Assembly (NCBI GenBank): GCA_028583415.1
Contig: CM053271.1
Location: 92,026,584-92,090,583 of the forward strand
Source of the DNA: Protea cynaroides
Taxonomy: Eukaryota > Streptophyta > Magnoliopsida > Proteales > Proteaceae
Direction: 5' to 3'
DNA: 64,000 nucleotides
Made by a program: the position numbers and the translations under genes. Shown here piece by piece: positions 1 to 11,716 of this stretch (position 1 is the stretch's first letter; each line of letters begins with the position of its first letter). Below the pieces are notes generated by a model that was not told the DNA's origin, searched no databases, and saw only the letters and a program-made list of their open reading frames with translations.

Positions 1-731
1 ACTAAAGCTCCTCCACTAGCGGTGTCCACCATACTCCTCTCCATTGGTAACAATCCTTCATAGAAATATTGAATCAGAAGCTGGTCACTAATTTGATGGT
101 ATGGGAAGCTTGCGCAAAGTTTCATGAAGCGTTCCCAATACTCATATAATGTTTCTTCATGGTGTTGCCGAATTCCATATTTCTCTTTCCTTATATTTGT
201 CGCTTTGGATGTAGGAAAATATTTCTCTAAAAACTGGCGTTTCATCTCATTCCATGAATTGATTGTACCAGAGGGAAGGTAGTATAAGCAATCTTTAGCA
301 TATTCATCTAAAGAGAATAGAAAAACACGTAGCTTAATCTGTGCCTCTGTAATTCCCTACGGTTTCATGCTAGAGCATACTACGTGAAATTTCTTCAAAT
401 GCTTATGAGGATCTTCTCCTGCAAGCCCACAAAATTTGGGTAATAAATGGATTAATCCTGATTTTAATTCAAATGTCGCTTCTAGATTTGGAAATTCAAT
501 ACACAAAGGTTGCTGGTTTAGATTAGGAGCAGCTAGCTCTTTCAAAGCCTTGTTTTCAGCCATGGCTTCCTCTACTAGTGGCTCACTAGCAACTATATCA
601 GAAATAATTGCTCCTTGTGATGTTGAAACCTGTTCTGCCAAGATTTTCTTAGCTTCTTTCCTTAATCGGTGTAAAGTTCTTTCGGGTTCTGGATCAAATA
701 TTAATTTACCAGAGTTAGAAGATCGAGTCAT
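1..731 (-). pseudogene. Athila-like Ty3 gag, N-terminal part, broken
   Basis: Reads right to left from the ATG at 731 and runs off the left edge. The opening MTRSSNSGKLIFDPEPERT and the later stretch LLPKFCGLAGEDPHKHLKKF are typical of plant retrotransposon gag proteins of the Athila/Tat type. An in-frame TAG at 357-359 sits where related gags usually have Gln, a likely CAG-to-TAG change; coding similarity continues beyond it to base 1. Gag forms the virus-like particle that packages element RNA. The family call rests on remembered gag sequence plus the tRNA-Asp-type primer site upstream. The in-frame upstream extension to 854 is hydrophobic leader read-through, not part of gag. Confidence 0.75.
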
Positions 732-1087
732 TAACCAAGATACCCATACAATGGATCCCAAAAAAAATAATAAATAAATAAATAAATAAAAACTAATTAA
801 AAAAAAGTCCCAAAGAAAAATTCTGATCGACAACACAAAGTGCACGAAAACCAAGTAAAATTAAAATTATTAAATCAAGCTTTTTTATTTTTTGTGTTCT
901 TCGAAATAAGATTCTTGTAGCACCCGTAAGTTGTCTGAAATTTCATGCGCAAGCAATACCTGTCGGAAAAACTATGGACACCTGAAACAGAAAAAAAAAA
1001 CTTCACACAAAGGTAAGAACACAAGTGACTAAAATAAAAAATAAAAAATTAAATAGAATGAAAACAATCACAATCTGATTAAAACTA
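732..1087 (-). other. Athila-like 5' leader between PBS and gag
   Basis: Non-coding leader of the minus-strand element, A/T-rich. A block at about 885-1000 recurs in both arms of the palindrome to the right (4024-4111 on plus, about 5222-5325 on minus), showing that those fragments derive from the same family. Confidence 0.6.
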
Positions 1088-1106
1088 GTCCTCGGCAATG
1101 GCGCCA
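1088..1106 (-). other. Primer-binding site, tRNA-Asp type
   Basis: On the minus strand this reads TGGCGCCATTGCCGAGGAC, close to the complement of the 3' end of plant tRNA-Asp, the primer used by Athila-type elements. The LTR end (CACGCATCA on minus, 1112-1120) is directly upstream, but only nine bases of that LTR survive before a rearrangement joint at 1120/1121. Confidence 0.75.
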
Positions 1107-1120
1107 AATTTTGATGCGTG

Positions 1121-2595
1121 TTGGATTTCTTTTTCTTATCATTTTTAATTACTTTTCTTTACATCTTTCCATTACATTTTTAACTTCCATTGGGGACAAT
1201 GTTAGATTTAAGTGTGGGGGGAGGAATTAGGATTTCTCTTTTGTTTATTTTTATTTTTATTTTTTAAGTTTTGTTTTTAATTTTTATATAATGTGTTAGA
1301 GAAAAAAAAATTTCAAAAGTTGAATTTAAAAAAAAATTCAAAAATTGAATTTAAAAAAAAAATTCACTCTAATAGACTAAGAGAATATGTATGCCATGGA
1401 TTGGAACTATTTGAATGTGAAAAAAAAATTACATATATGAATTAGTTGAAATAACTTGCTAAATGAGCTTTGAATAACATTGATAGTTGCATTTAGAGGT
1501 AAAGCATGCAGGTTTAGTAGATGGAATCCAACCAAGTGAGCTTTTAAGCCAAACTAGATTGAGACATATATGTCAGTCTTTATTTTCTTTCAAGAGTGAT
1601 ATTCTACTATGCTTTTATATCTCTAGAACTTGCTTTGAACCGTGTCAAGATTACATCGATATGTGTAGACATGAAGATGATAAAGGCAAATAGGATTTTA
1701 CAACCACTTAGCTTAAAAGGTCAACCTTATATATTTTTACCCTTAGTAGACCCACTTTGAGCTTTTAAACTTTATTCTTCAGTGAACCCTAAATCATGAG
1801 CCTTGAATTATTTGTTTTTCTCATATTTTATCAACCTTTGAGCTAGTAGAGCATTAAAAATTATCTAATGGGTTTGAGAGAGATATGTATTGAATAAGTA
1901 TGGGGGTGCTATTCTCAAAAGTGATGGTTGTATGTCAAGAAGTGGAATGTAATGGGAGTAAATGGTCCTTGTTATGTTTAAAATGTCATGCTCTTCTAAA
2001 AAAAAATTCAAATAGCAAAGCATAGTTCTCAAATGAAAAGAAAAATAATGAAAGAAAAAGAAACTGGAGTTTGGGATGTTTTGTTGAAGAGCTTTATCTA
2101 TGAGCCCTTATCATTTAGATTGCTCAATTTTTTTGTCTTAATGCTCTATTAATTTCTTGGGTTTTAACGTCAGTATATTTTTCTTATCCGTACCCTGAAC
2201 CTTAGCCCCATTGCAATCTTTATAAAGACCTTTTGATTCATGTATGTGTGTATTCTAAGTAATGGAGATTTTGGTGAATAAGCAAACCTATGGTAGTGCA
2301 TCTTCATAGGAAGATCTTGATTAAAACAGTTAAATCTTGAATTCTTGAGTGAGTAGAGAGAATCCCAAGAGAAAATCTACTAAACATTAGCATGTTTCCT
2401 TTTGAATAAAATTGGTATGTGAGATATTGCTCATATTTACTAAGTAACCTTTGACACATATATTATTCTCTTGATCTCTTGAATTAGTTTCTGATTCATG
2501 GTACACATATTCTTTGAATGCTGTGGGATGAAAGTGGAAAAAAAATTAGTGTTTAGTTTGCCCGAGGATGTGCAAGAGCTAAGTGTGGGAGAATT
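1121..2595 (+). other. Athila-like 3' non-coding tail with two purine tracts
   Basis: Region that follows pol in this family, now in plus orientation and joined at 1120/1121 to the minus-strand element. A purine tract AAGTGTGGGGGGAGG lies at 1210-1224. A second, AAGTGTGGGAGAA at 2581-2593, directly precedes the LTR and is the likely polypurine tract for plus-strand priming. No convincing ORF; the longest frames are short and unlike known proteins. The first 200 bases recur at 4494-4700 and, inverted, at 4706-4860. Confidence 0.6.
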
Positions 2596-3944
2596 TCATG
2601 GATTTATAATTTTATATATTTATTTCCCTTATATTTAGTCTATTTAACATATTATATGTCTTATGGTACTCATTTGTGATGATTCCTTATATATAAGACA
2701 TTGGTGGAAAGTATTGGTAATTTATGTTTAAAATAAAAAAATTCTGATATTTTCAATAATGACCTTCTGAATTTCATGCAGGTTTTTAATGTGAAAAAAA
2801 ATTCTAGAAATCAAACGTGATCTAAAAATCTGATCTGAAAAGCTGATTTGAATTCAAACCATAGAAGGAAGATTACCACCCATAAAAGGTTTACTATTGG
2901 AAGGATTTGATTGATTGTCAGAAATCTTGAGGAGAATATATACCTCTATGAAATATTACAAAGATTGACAAGTCTAGAGGTGGCATTTGTTAATGATGAA
3001 TGATTTTCTATCTAATCTAGGCAAGAGGATTTTGTTTAATCTTTATTTTCATGTAATAAGGTTGTCAATTCTAGACATACCTATTTTAATCTTCTCTACT
3101 CTGGCTATTTAAGCAATGTAAAGACTACGTAATAGAGCATCCAAGAATTATTGAGAAGATAGTTTTATTTCTTTTGTCTTTATTTTCTATCATGTCTAGC
3201 TAAGTTCTTTAGTCGATTCAAGGGGAATTCAATCCGGTTAGTAAAATTGTGAGACTCTGTTCTTAATTTTAATTATTTTTCTATTCAAATATATGTGTTT
3301 CTTGATTTTTCAAGTTAATGGTTGCATGATTCAGTTTATTAAGAGGTCTATTAATTGATTAAGTTATGTGGTTTATTGCTAACCTGAATCCATAATCCGT
3401 AATTGTTATGGTGTTCAAGAAAAGTAGCAATTGAGCAGAATAATTATGATCCAAGTTTTTATTACTTGCTTAAACAAAACATATAATGAATTAAATAATC
3501 TAACGCTTGTTAGATTGTTGTTCATCTTTAACTCCCTCCGAGAGTGTAATGCTATCAGTAAATTCATGAGGATTGCTTAATACCAATTGATTTATTGATA
3601 AGAATTAAATTGTGTGCTGGGTTCAAATTAATGAAATTAGGGAAGATAAGGATTTTTTGATTTTTTGATAATCCTTGGTTAAATATTTGAATAGAGAATA
3701 ATATAAAAAATATATGAGGTCAATGATCAATTTCCAGCCGTGAGTAAATTTCCTTGAATCGACATCATCTTTCATTGAATTTTTGTTACTTAATTTTGTT
3801 ATCAATTAAATTGCAGAAGAAAACCCCCTTTTTCTTGGTAAGTAGACAACTAGATTAACTAGTCTCTCTGGATCGACCTTTACTTATCATTACTATTCAT
3901 TGTAGGTAGAGTAATTTATTTTTGGTTGCGCTCGACACGCATCA
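2596..3944 (+). repeat. Athila-like LTR, plus orientation
   Basis: 1349 bp, from just after the purine tract to ...CGACACGCATCA. It matches the inverted LTR at 5397-6744 along its length. The right copy begins with canonical TG (TGATAAATTCATAA); this one begins TCATGGATTTATAA, so its terminal TG is mutated. About 65 bp of the LTR end is duplicated just downstream (3945-4010). Confidence 0.7.
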
Positions 3945-4171
3945 AATAGGTATTACTATTCATTATAGGTAAAGTAATTTATTTTTGCTTGCGCTCGACA
4001 CGCATTAAATGTATTTATTTTCAGGTGTCTGTAGTTTTTCCAATAGGTATTGCTTGCGCATGAAATTTTGGATGACTTAGGGGCGCTACAAGAAGCTTAT
4101 TTCGAAAAACATAAAAAAAATTAATTAAAAATTAAAAAAATCTTTCCAAGGCGTTTCATGACTAGAGAATT
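3945..4171 (+). other. Duplicated LTR end plus leader fragment
   Basis: A second, diverged copy of the LTR end (to ACGCATTA near 4008) is followed by a piece of the leader (4024-4111, starting CAGGTGTCTG) that matches the leader upstream of the minus-strand gag. The primer site and gag are missing; sequence jumps from leader to the end of pol. Confidence 0.55.
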
Positions 4172-4432
4172 ATGAGGAAGCAATTTATAATTGGATAGAA
4201 AGTCTAGCTTTACAATTCGAGACTTAAATTGATGTCTGGCAAGTTACATTCTTGTTGGATTGGATTCTTTGAAGTTACTAATGTGTTTCCTTATGGTGCA
4301 GTTGAAATTCAAAGTTTCGAAACTAACAAGGTTTTCAAGGATAATGGGCATCGACTCAAGACATTCTATGAAGGCTTTCATGAGCATACTATAGACGAAG
4401 TACAACTGGGGGATCCCGTTTATTCTGATTGA
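4172..4432 (+). pseudogene. Athila-like pol, C-terminal end only
   Basis: In frame this reads MRKQFIIG, a stop, then LYNSRLKLMSGKLHSCWIG and FEVTNVFPYGAVEIQSFE, ending ...GDPVYSD at a stop. This is the integrase C-terminal segment of plant Ty3 pol, whose usual form includes 'KLxSxWxGPFxVxxVFPYGAVEI'. Nonsense codons lie near 4196 and 4205. An inverted copy with a frameshift lies at 4930-5167. All of gag, protease, RT and RNase H is deleted. Confidence 0.65.
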
Positions 4433-4705
4433 AGAGTATTGAGTCGAGCTAACGACGTTAAACACAAGTGCTGCTTGGGAGGCAACCTAAGAAATCGGAT
4501 TTATTTTTCTTATCATTTTTAATTACTTTTCTTTACATTTTTTCATTACATTTTTAACTTCCATTGGGGACAATGTCAGATTTAAGTGTGGGGGGAGGAA
4601 TTAGGATTTCTCTTTTGTTTATTTTTATTTTTATTTTTTAAGTTTTGTTTTTTATTTTTGTATGATGTGTTAGAGAAAAAAAAAATTCAAAAGTTGAATT
4701 TAAAA
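4433..4705 (+). other. Post-pol tail, left half of palindrome centre
   Basis: Contains the GCTTGGGAGGCAACC-type sequence usual after pol in such elements and the purine tract AAGTGTGGGGGGAGG (about 4581-4596). It matches 1121-1340 in direct orientation and 4706-4860 in inverted orientation. Non-coding. Confidence 0.6.
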
Positions 4706-4929
4706 AATAAAAGTAAAAATAAACAAAAGAGAAATCTTAATTCCTCCCCCCACACTTAAATCTGACATTGTTCCCAATGGAAGTTAAAAATGTATGGAAA
4801 GATGTAAAGAAAAGTAATTAAAAATTATAAGAAAAACAAATCCGATTTCTTAGGTTGCCTCCCAAGCAACGCTTGTGTTTAACGTCTTTAGCTCGACTCA
4901 ATACTCTTCAATCAGAATAAACGGGATCC
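4706..4929 (-). other. Post-pol tail, right half of palindrome centre
   Basis: Reverse complement of the preceding tail, with the purine tract appearing as a C-rich run near 4744-4756. The switch of orientation lies within about ten bases of 4705, in A-rich sequence. Confidence 0.6.
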
Positions 4930-5167
4930 CCCAGTTGTACTTCGTCTATAGTATGCTCATGAAAGCCTTCATAGAATGTCTTGAATGATGCCCATTAACC
5001 TTGAAAACTTTGTTAGTTTTGAAACTTTGAATTTCAAATGCACCATAAGGAAACACATTAGTAACTTCAAAGAATCCAATCCAACAAGAATGTAACTTGC
5101 TAGACATCAATTTAAGTCTCGAATTGTAAAGCAAGACTTTCTGTCCAATTACAAATTGCTTCCTCAT
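4930..5167 (-). pseudogene. Athila-like pol, C-terminal end, inverted copy
   Basis: Minus-strand copy of the pol end at 4172-4432: MRKQFVIGQKVLLYNSRLK, then FEVTNVFPYGAFEIQSFK. A small deletion after ...KVNGHH shifts the frame, so the usual end is lost. The two copies differ by point changes, so the duplication is not recent, or each has decayed since. Confidence 0.65.
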
Positions 5168-5396
5168 AATCCTCTTGTCATGAAATGCCTTGGAAAGATT
5201 TTTTTAATTTTTTTAATTAATTTTTTTATGTTCTTCGAAATAAGCTTCTTGTAGAGCCCCTAAGTCATCTAAAATTTCATGCGCAAGCAATACCTATTGG
5301 AAAAACTACGGACACCTGAAAATAAATTACTTTTGATGCATGTCGAGCGCAAGCAAAAATAAATTACTCTACCTATTATGAATAGTAATACCTATT
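5168..5396 (-). other. Leader fragment and duplicated LTR end, inverted copy
   Basis: Mirror of 3945-4171: leader block (about 5222-5325) then a partial copy of the LTR end (about 5333-5396), on the minus strand. Because both arms share the same internal deletion and the same partial LTR duplication, both derive from one already deleted element. Confidence 0.6.
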
Positions 5397-6744
5397 TGAT
5401 GCGTGTCGAGCGTAACTAAAAATAAATTACTCTACTTACAATGAATAGTAATGATAAGTAAAGGTCGATCCACATAGACTAGTTAATCAAATTGTCTACT
5501 TACCAAGAAAACAAGGGTTTTCTTCTGCAATTTAATTGACCACAAAATTAAGTAACAAAAATTCAATGGAAGATGACGTCGATTCAAGAAAATTTACTCA
5601 CGGCTGCAAATTGATCACTGAACTCATATATATATTTATATTATTCTCTATTCAAATATTTAACCAAGGATTATCAAAAAGCCAGACAATCCTTACCTTC
5701 CTTAATTTCATTAATTTGAACCCAGCACACAATTTAATTTTTATTAATAAATCAATTGGTATTAAGCAATCCTCATGACTTTACTGATAGCATCACACTC
5801 TCGGAGGGAGTTAAAGATGAACAACAATCTAACAAGCGTCAGATTATTTAATTAATTCTATGTTTCCTTTAAGCAAGTAACAAAAACTTGGATTATAATT
5901 GTTCTGCTCAATTGCTACTTTTCCTGAACACCATAACAATTACGGATTATGGATTCAGGTTAGCAATAAACCACATAACTCAATAAATTAATAGACCTCT
6001 TAATAAACTGAATCATGCAACCATTAACTTGAAAAACCAAGAAACACATATATTTGAATAGAAAAATAATTAAAATTAAGAAGAGAGTCTCACAATTTTA
6101 CTGACCGGATTGAATTCCCCTTGAATCGACTAAAGAACTTAGCTAGACATGATAGAAAAGAAAGACAAAAGAAATAAAACTATATTCTCAATAATTCTTG
6201 GATGCTCTATTACGTAGCCTTTACATTGCTTAAATAACCAGAGTAGAGAAGATTAAAACCGGTATGTCTAGAATTAGCAACCTTATTACATGGAAATAAA
6301 GATTAAACAAAATCCTCTTGCCTAGATTAGATAGAAAATCATTCCATCACTAACAAATGCCACCTCTAGACTTGCCAATCTTTGTAATATTCCATAGAAG
6401 TATATATTCTCCTCAAGATTTCTGACAATCAATCAAATCCTTCCAATAGTAAACCTTCTATGGGTGGTAATCTTCCTTCTCTGGTTGAATTTAAATCAGC
6501 TTTCCAAATCAGATTTTTGGATCATGTTTGATTTCTAGAATTCTTTCCACATTAAAAACCTGCATGAAATTCTGAAGGTCATTATTGAAAATATCAGAAT
6601 TTTTTTATTTTAAACATAAATTACCAATACTTTCCACAATGTCTTATATATAAGGAATCATCACAAATGAGTACCATAAGACATATAATATGTTAAATAG
6701 ACTAAATATAAGAGAAATAAATATATAAAATTATGAATTTATCA
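5397..6744 (-). repeat. Athila-like LTR, minus orientation
   Basis: 1348 bp. On minus it starts TGATAAATTCATAA (6744) and ends CACGCATCA (5397). It is the inverted partner of 2596-3944. Its outer end abuts a fragment of a Tekay-like LTR (6745-6761 and 9090-10251, minus), suggesting insertion into that LTR. Confidence 0.7.
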
Positions 6745-6761
6745 CACATCCTAGCATAGCT

Positions 6762-9084
6762 TGTAAGACCCGCATGCCACGAACCCGGTCTAACCTTACA
6801 TTTTGTGTCGTGACCAGTCTACATATCATGGTCGAGCCAAGTGGACCAAGTGTGTGAAGAAAACCAAGACCCAATATGAAATTTTACTCAAAAATAGTCA
6901 AAATGAGGGTAGGGTTGCATGCCCAAACAGGCAGGGTCGACCCCCACCTCAAAAATATCCAACCCATGATTTTTGGTCGGGGGGTCGCAGGGGTCTCGGA
7001 TTGTCCGACCCCCCCCCCCCATCGACCCCCTAGCATCGACCCCCGGAAAACAGCAAGAAACAACACGAACCGAAAATTAGGAAACTTTCCTAATTTTGAT
7101 TGGGACCTTTCCTAAACTCAATGGGACTTATTTTGGGAGGTTTTCCTCTATAAATAGGACGTCCCTAAGCCTCTTTCACTTCTTTTAGAACCCTAATTGA
7201 AAGTGAGAGAAAGAGAAGAGAAGGAAGAGAAGAAGAAAAGGAAAACTTGAAGAAAAGGCTAAGGAAGAAGAAGAAGTTCGGAGATATCTTGGAAACTTAG
7301 ACTACAGAAGGTATGAACCTCAATCCCTATTTGAATTGAAAGCTTAGAATAGATTATGATGAAGTTAGGTTAGGAGAAACCCTAATACCATCCATCCATG
7401 GATGAATTTCAATGGAAATCATGGAAAACTATGAAAAGTGAGTAACTTGGAGTTTTGAGCCATAGAACAATCATAGAATGGACTATAAAAGTAAGCCAAA
7501 GGACCCAAACATGAAATAATGGACTGTAGAATGGAAAATTTGACTCAAACCACGGGGTGTCGCACGTGGGGTCGATTGGGAATCGACCCTACCAGACCAC
7601 AGGATCGACCCCCAGCATTCGGGAAGTCCAAGGATGGGGTGGTCGCACCCAGGGTCGATGGAACATCCGACCCTGGCATCGACCCTACCCCTGGGGGTCG
7701 CAGAAACCTGCGACCCTACCTGCGACCCGTCCTGCGACCCATGCTTAAAAACAAGCCTAAAATTATCGGAATGAATTCTAACTAAAATCTATGGACTTGT
7801 TAGGTTTTCCTATTGATATAAAAGTGATTCTTAGAGCGTGAAAGAGGATTTACACTCAAGCAAAGGTGAGGGAACAAGACCTAAACTAATTGGCTAATAA
7901 TAAACTATTTTTATTTCTTGAGTCCAATGCCATGACTGATTCTATGCGTGTATGCTTGTATGTGCATTCAATATGTCATCCAATATTCCTGTTATTACTG
8001 TTCATGCATATTTAATTATGTTTATTTATAACATGATGATGATGATGATGCTAGGAATAGGCATGTGAATGTATGTGTATGGTTAGTGTACATGGTGCGG
8101 GTAGGGGATGGTATCAACCGGTACAGCCATGTCGTTTTCATGGGTGTATATTGTGCCATGGTTCTACTCAAGTCATGTCCACTGACATCGTCGTATCGCC
8201 ATTACCTTAGCAGAACTATTACGTCATATGGTATCAGGGGAGGTGGTCTTAGACCTTGTAGTCTTCGACTCTGCCAGGGGGCCTTAGCTCTATCTCTATG
8301 GATGTATTAAGGGATGCTGGGGTGAGGCCTTGGATACACTGTTTGACATTAGGATTGGTTAGTTGCGAGCCCAGTTTGTAAGCCCTCGCCAGCAGGGGCT
8401 TACGTGTTGGTATGGGAAACCGGTACAGCTATGCCATTTTCATGGGGTGTATATTGTCCATGGTGGGTGCATGGGGGACGACAGTGCCGATACTCATTGG
8501 GCGGATTCACACACTCGTGTACAGAGGTGAGGCGGCCACCGAACCTTTCTATAGCACATTGCAAACTTATATACCAGACCACAGATATGAATTGAATGCA
8601 TGCATATGTTTGTTGCATTGTTTTGTTTACTCTCTGAGCTCAAGTTGGAGAGCTGACCCTCGCCCGCGTAATTCTTTTAGTTTCTAATGATGTAGGTATT
8701 ACGGTTGAAGATTATGTCAACAAGCCAACATGTAAATGGGTGGCGGCTATGATGAGCAAGCTATGGAGGACTATTGTGATTCGTCAAGCTAGCGTTTCAA
8801 CTATGGATACGCTTAGTGTTAAATTTTTGTATTTGAATATTTGTAATATGTATTAAATTATGTTTTGGTTACTTGGAGATAAATGGAATATCAATTATTT
8901 ATCATGACTAGACCTCAGTTCATTATCTGTAAGACTTTCGCTATTTACTTTATTACCTCTGATTAATGTGAAATGTGTTTTGGTTTAACAACGTGGGCAT
9001 AGCCTATTAGAGATCTTGGTTAAACTGTTGATTTATTGACGGTTCATCACACCATTCTGGTTGGTGCAGAATTGGGGAGTGACA
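6762..9084 (+). mobile_element. Solo LTR, Tekay/Del-like Ty3, GGGTCGA subfamily
   Basis: 2323 bp, TGTAAGACCC...GGGAGTGACA, flanked by the 5-bp duplication TAGCT (6757-6761 and 9085-9089). It looks like the product of LTR-LTR recombination. Two clusters of GGTCGA/CGACC motifs lie at about 6900-7050 and 7555-7745, around a TATA-like CTATAAATAG at about 7151 and an AAG|GTATGAAC donor-like site near 7310. The U5 small ORF found in other copies is degenerate here (about 8680-8790; VEDY retained, CEC motif lost). It is inserted in the minus LTR fragment described next. Confidence 0.85.
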
Positions 9085-9089
9085 TAGCT

Positions 9090-10251
9090 AGTATGCATGA
9101 ATAATATAATAACTGAAAGTAAAGATAACATGTGAGTATACACAACACCAATCCACAGAATCATAATTATTAACAACGTTTTACTTTTATTAAGTTATTA
9201 GGGTTTAGGTCCGATTCTCTTGCCTGACGCTTGATTGCTAGCTTGCTTTGTGTCACAGAATCCAAACTCGATATCACAAGGTTCTACACGATGTTAGGGT
9301 TGAATTAGGATTAGTTTCTTAGGGTTTACGTTGGTCAGAAAACTAACTGGATCAAAATATACCCCTCACAGTGCATATCGGTCGCAAGTACCAATCACTG
9401 CACTGTGGGGAAAGGTGCGACCGGTATGGTCGACCGGTCCCCCACAGACCAGCTCCCAAGAGGTACCGGTCGTAGTACCCATCACACATAGTGCAACCGG
9501 TATAGTCGACCGGTATGCCTCTAGAAGACCACCAACTTGGTGTTCGCCTTCCATCGGTCACCCGGTTTTGGTTCTAGGGTTTCTCCTATGCATTCTAGGC
9601 CTGAGCAACGAGTTAGAGTTGTTTCATGTTCCATTCAAGTCCTAGTTCCTATGATTCATCACCTAGAATTCGAATCTAAGGTTTAACAAACAATTAGGGC
9701 TTAACGGCAAAATAAGGGTTTTAGATCAATACCTAGCCTTGCAAGGTATTGATCAGTCATAGTCAATCATCTATAATGCTTAACTTAGAGAGAAGTTCAA
9801 GCACTTACCGTTGGTTCACAACTATGGCGTTCTTCGTCCAACGGTGGCTCCACTTCCACCTTTCTTAGCTCTTTCTCCTCTTCAAATCTCTTTCTCCTCT
9901 CTAGGGTTTGTGAGGATCAATCAAAGAGTTTTAAGGAGGTTTAAGGGTCCTTATAGACTATGATAGAGTTTAAGAAGTTTCCCTACGTTAAGAAAGTCTC
10001 TAGGCTCGAGATTTGACAAGCGGGACCCACAGAGATCCGTTTTCGAATCTAACTAATCTGCCCACGCAGACATACCGGCCGATCGGGATATAGACTGGTA
10101 TGATGAGATCGGATGACAATTTTTATCAATTTTGATCCGTTTTCGTACCTGATTGTCACCCGCTCGTCCCATCTGGCCCGGTGATGATTGAAAGACCTGT
10201 TATGACATGAATTAAAGGTTTAGATCAGGTTCATGGAATGCAGGTCTTACA
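9090..10251 (-). repeat. Minus-strand Tekay-like LTR fragment (ACCGGTCGAC subfamily)
   Basis: On minus it starts TGTAAGACCTGC at 10251 and parallels the LTR at 59515 onward for over 1.1 kb: CCGGT/GTCGACC clusters (about 10070-10150 and 9355-9570), a leader, and a 60-nt exon-like block (about 9226-9285). After the solo LTR it continues for some 17 bases at 6745-6761, then stops at the Athila LTR. The 3' half of the LTR is missing. Confidence 0.65.
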
Positions 10252-11716
10252 TATAATCATGAATGAAAAAATAAAAGTTCTACTGACCTCTCATAGGGAT
10301 TTAGCACTCTATTGATGCACAAAGAAGAGGTAGTTGGTGATTGATCACTCCCACAAGGCATGAAACCCTAAAAATCCTTCTGTATGCCTTCAAAATGCTC
10401 TTTTCAATTTTTCTCAGCATTTTTACGATTCCCAACACCACCCAATGTATAAAGCATCCGAAAATATGGAAACTGCAACTTGAACAGACTGATTTGGAGC
10501 TCGGATGACCGACTTATGACGGTTTGAAGTTCAGCCAATGAGATTATTCTAAAAAGAATCTTTTTAATCATAATCATGCACCGCGTTACACTGGAGCACC
10601 GCCGCCTTCTGCGTTGTCGAGCTGTCATTGGTCGATCGTAGAATCTTCCTTAACCTCCGTTGGATAAGAGTTTAAAAGGCGGGATTTGATGCCGACCTTT
10701 GGATCTGAATAACTAGCGTCAAGCGCGATCGGAGATTATATGAGCCGTTGGATCTGGAACTGATCCACCATTGCACCGTGAGTGCACCACATGGTATCAT
10801 AGAGTGTTCTCCATCAGGCAGGACGCACACCTTTAAGTTGGGCATAGCCAACCAGAAGGCACGATGGAATCGCAATGCGACGACTGATACGTACCTTAGC
10901 CCGCATTTTTAAGGGCCACCGATTTGGAATCTGATCATCATGGCACTATCACAGCCACTCATATCAAATCTCCTTCTCATCAAATGCCCAAAATACCCCT
11001 AACTTTATTGCAAATGGCCTGAATCAGTTTTTCTTCATTAAACAAACCTGTAGAGAGTTGGTTCCCGAGAGAACTTCTCTCTAAATGAAATATGTTTCTC
11101 TCTCTAAGCATTTTCTCAAACACAAGGTGTGCATGCCACACCAAGCCTTGGGAGCGGCTGCCTGTTGCGGGGCATGCTACTATGCCTTGCGGCCTGGGCA
11201 ATGCCTTGAGGCTGTTGTGCTGCTACTACCTTACGGCTGGCCATGTGGCAGGCTGGGCATGTGGGGCAGCCACTGTGGTGCCGTAGCCCTCGGCTAGGCT
11301 GGCTACCATGGTGGCATGCCACCTTGGCACAGTGGGTCCCACCCACATTTTTCTCTCTCATAATTCTCTCTACATCTTCTCTCTCTTTAATCTCTCTTCA
11401 TATTTAATGCCTCAACACAAGAAACACTGCAACACTACTAGAAACTCTGTCACACAACCAATATTACTGTCACATCATCAGATTCTCGCTCCTCTTCTCG
11501 ACCACACCATCAATGGGGCCCATAGACAATCTCTCGCATTAAACTCAATGTAGAATACTATTCAACCCATTGCAAGCCATCTGAAACACACTATAAGAGA
11601 TGTAGAACACTGTAAAACATAACTACAAGGTTGCTCCAGCTTTGCCACTACACTGACATTCTCTCTCCTACACTGACACTCTCTCTCCTCATTTCTCTAA
11701 CTGAATGCTCATCAAC
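10252..11716. other. No gene recognised; unassigned possible repeat
   Basis: Mixed composition. 11120-11340 is GC-rich with repeated TGCC/GGC words; 11340-11700 is rich in CTCTC and CACTG. Short frames exist but none resembles a known protein. It may be remains of the same element as the RT scrap at 12256, but nothing seen proves it. Confidence 0.3.

Larger units (their letters stand above)
2596..6744. repeat. Large imperfect palindrome built from an Athila-like element
   Basis: Left arm 2596-4705 reads LTR, partial LTR end, leader, pol end, tail; right arm 4706-6744 is the same order reversed and complemented. Arms are about 2.1 and 2.0 kb with almost no spacer. Matching landmarks were compared by eye along the full arms; percent identity was not computed. 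Confidence 0.75.

Noticed and set aside
436..777. Plus-strand frame of 113 codons
   Set aside because: Antisense shadow of the minus-strand Athila-like gag.
1487..1693. 68-codon plus-strand frame in the Athila-like tail, possible env-like gene
   Set aside because: Too short, no signal peptide or membrane segment, no similarity recognised.
11085..11361. Several overlapping Cys/Gly/Ala-rich frames on both strands
   Set aside because: GC-rich repetitive words produce open frames in all directions; no protein family recognised.
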